This document shows, piece by piece, positions 6,063 to 6,693 of a stretch of DNA of 6,693 nt. This DNA comes from Alphaproteobacteria bacterium. Lineage in GTDB: Bacteria; Pseudomonadota; Alphaproteobacteria; Rickettsiales; JADKJE01. The notes under the pieces were generated by a model that made no database searches, had not been told where the DNA came from, and saw nothing but the letters and a program-made list of their open reading frames with translations. Position 1 is the first letter of the stretch, and each line of letters begins with the position of its first letter. The translations under genes were made by a program, and so were the position numbers. The stretch is from positions 1 through 6,693 of the forward strand of contig JADKJE010000029.1 in the NCBI GenBank assembly GCA_016722515.1, given 5' to 3'.

Positions 6063-6693
6063 TTATGAGCAGTTAAAATTAACAGTCACATTATTTATAC
6101 GGCCTGTGTCTGTTGTAACAGTAAACGTTACAGTTTCAAAATTAGCAGCCGAATGAAGACATTCTACACGGTAGCTGATAACTCCATTCAGTTCTGTGTT
6201 ATTGCTAACAAGTAGGCCGCTCGTGTTTGTGTAAGTGTAAGTAGTTACCGACTCAGAACCGAGCCAATCAACAAAGCTTTGCGAAAAGTCGTTTATATCC
6301 CCAATAGCCATATAGTTTGTCTGGTATGAAATTGGAGGCTGAACGACTGGTACCATGAAGTTACTTACACGCTGCAAACGCATATTACCAGACCCGCGAG
6401 GCATTCTACGTGGCGGTTGTACCTGTCTTGTCTGTGCTGTAAATGCATACAAAGAGGACATCCCAGCGCCTTGCATTAGGGCTAATGTAGGTGTTAATTC
6501 CTTGCCGAAATGCACAGCAAGCTCGCACGCCAGAAGATTCTTAACTGGCCCAATTTGTGTGTAATCAATGCCTGACTCGTCAGCCGTGTCTGGCGACTCA
6601 GTAAAATTATATCCGAGTGAAATGTTGCCAGCCTCAAAGCTACCCATCATGTCTTCGAGCACATCAAGCGCAAGTGCGACTTCGGCCGGCGTT
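6063..6693 (-). CDS. Gp4-like tail accessory factor with C-terminal fibre-adaptor-like domain, partial (5' end beyond window)
   Basis: The frame is open through the right edge, giving 209 visible residues. The GTG at 6662-6660 is an internal valine, because TPAEVALALD precedes it in frame, so the start is missing. The first 110 or so visible residues follow P22 gp4: ALDVLEDMM...GYNF aligns with the P22 AVDDLEAMM...GYQF segment. The NLLACELAVHFGKELTP region and RRMPRGSGN match P22 NLACRIAPDY and SRMPTGSGN (from memory). In P22, gp4 binds the portal after packaging and is the platform for gp10; lysozyme activity has been reported for it. The last 80 or so residues have no P22 gp4 equivalent. 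DINDFSQSFVDWLGSESVTT, a beta-rich stretch, and TDTGRINNVTV near the end resemble phage fibre-tail adaptor domains. The TAA stop lies 12 bases before the next start. Confidence 0.85.
   Translation of the reverse strand, partial: TPAEVALALDVLEDMMGSFEAGNISLGYNFTESPDTADESGIDYTQIGPVKNLLACELAVHFGKELTPTLALMQGAGMSSLYAFTAQTRQVQPPRRMPRGSGNMRLQRVSNFMVPVVQPPISYQTNYMAIGDINDFSQSFVDWLGSESVTTYTYTNTSGLLVSNNTELNGVISYRVECLHSAANFETVTFTVTTDTGRINNVTVNFNCS

Noticed and set aside
6660..6662. GTG as start of the gp4-like gene.
   Set aside because: The frame stays open to the window edge, and the residues before it (TPAEVALALD) match the P22 gp4 family, so the GTG is internal.

Overview
The window is a block of virion-structural genes from a P22-like podovirus, either a free phage or a prophage. 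Base composition looks moderate, slightly AT-leaning by eye. No host gene is present, so the host cannot be named. The P22-type gene order suggests a proteobacterial host, but that is inference.

All structural genes lie on the minus strand, so they are read from right to left. Their order is the P22 head-completion and ejection order 4 - 10 - 26 - 14 - 7 - 20 - 16. Three of the assignments rest on recalled sequence similarity to P22: gp4 (6063 to beyond the right edge), gp10 (3598-5004) and gp7 (1831-2538). The gp26-like needle (2993-3598) rests on a matching coiled-coil segment plus position. The gp14, gp20 and gp16 calls (2523-2996, 773-1831, and 773 to beyond the left edge) rest mainly on position and general protein character. 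The first and last genes are cut by the window ends. The leftmost gene is open for 257 codons from its ATG.

The block from 1 to 5004 is very tightly packed. Three junctions are TAATG (stop and start share an A), one is ATGA, and one gene pair overlaps by 16 bases. This points to one polycistronic late message with coupled translation. Gp4, gp10 and the needle would seal the filled head and form the upper tail. The gp7-, gp20- and gp16-like proteins would be carried in the virion and ejected to help DNA cross the host envelope.

The non-P22 part is the stretch between gp4 and gp10 (about 5005-6050). It holds a 249-residue probable virion protein with a C1q/TNF-like C-terminal half, a 31-residue lysine-rich peptide, and an unrecognised 59-codon gene on the opposite (plus) strand at 5028-5207. 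That plus-strand gene starts 23 bases from the gp10 start in divergent orientation. It ends with its stop codon interlocked with the stop of the 31-residue gene, and a short GC hairpin followed by a T run sits at its end. It is the best candidate in the window for something undescribed. A second departure from P22 is that the gp4 homologue carries an extra C-terminal domain resembling phage fibre-tail adaptors. There is no stretch over 300 bases without a gene. I saw no RNA gene, CRISPR array, insertion sequence or attachment site.
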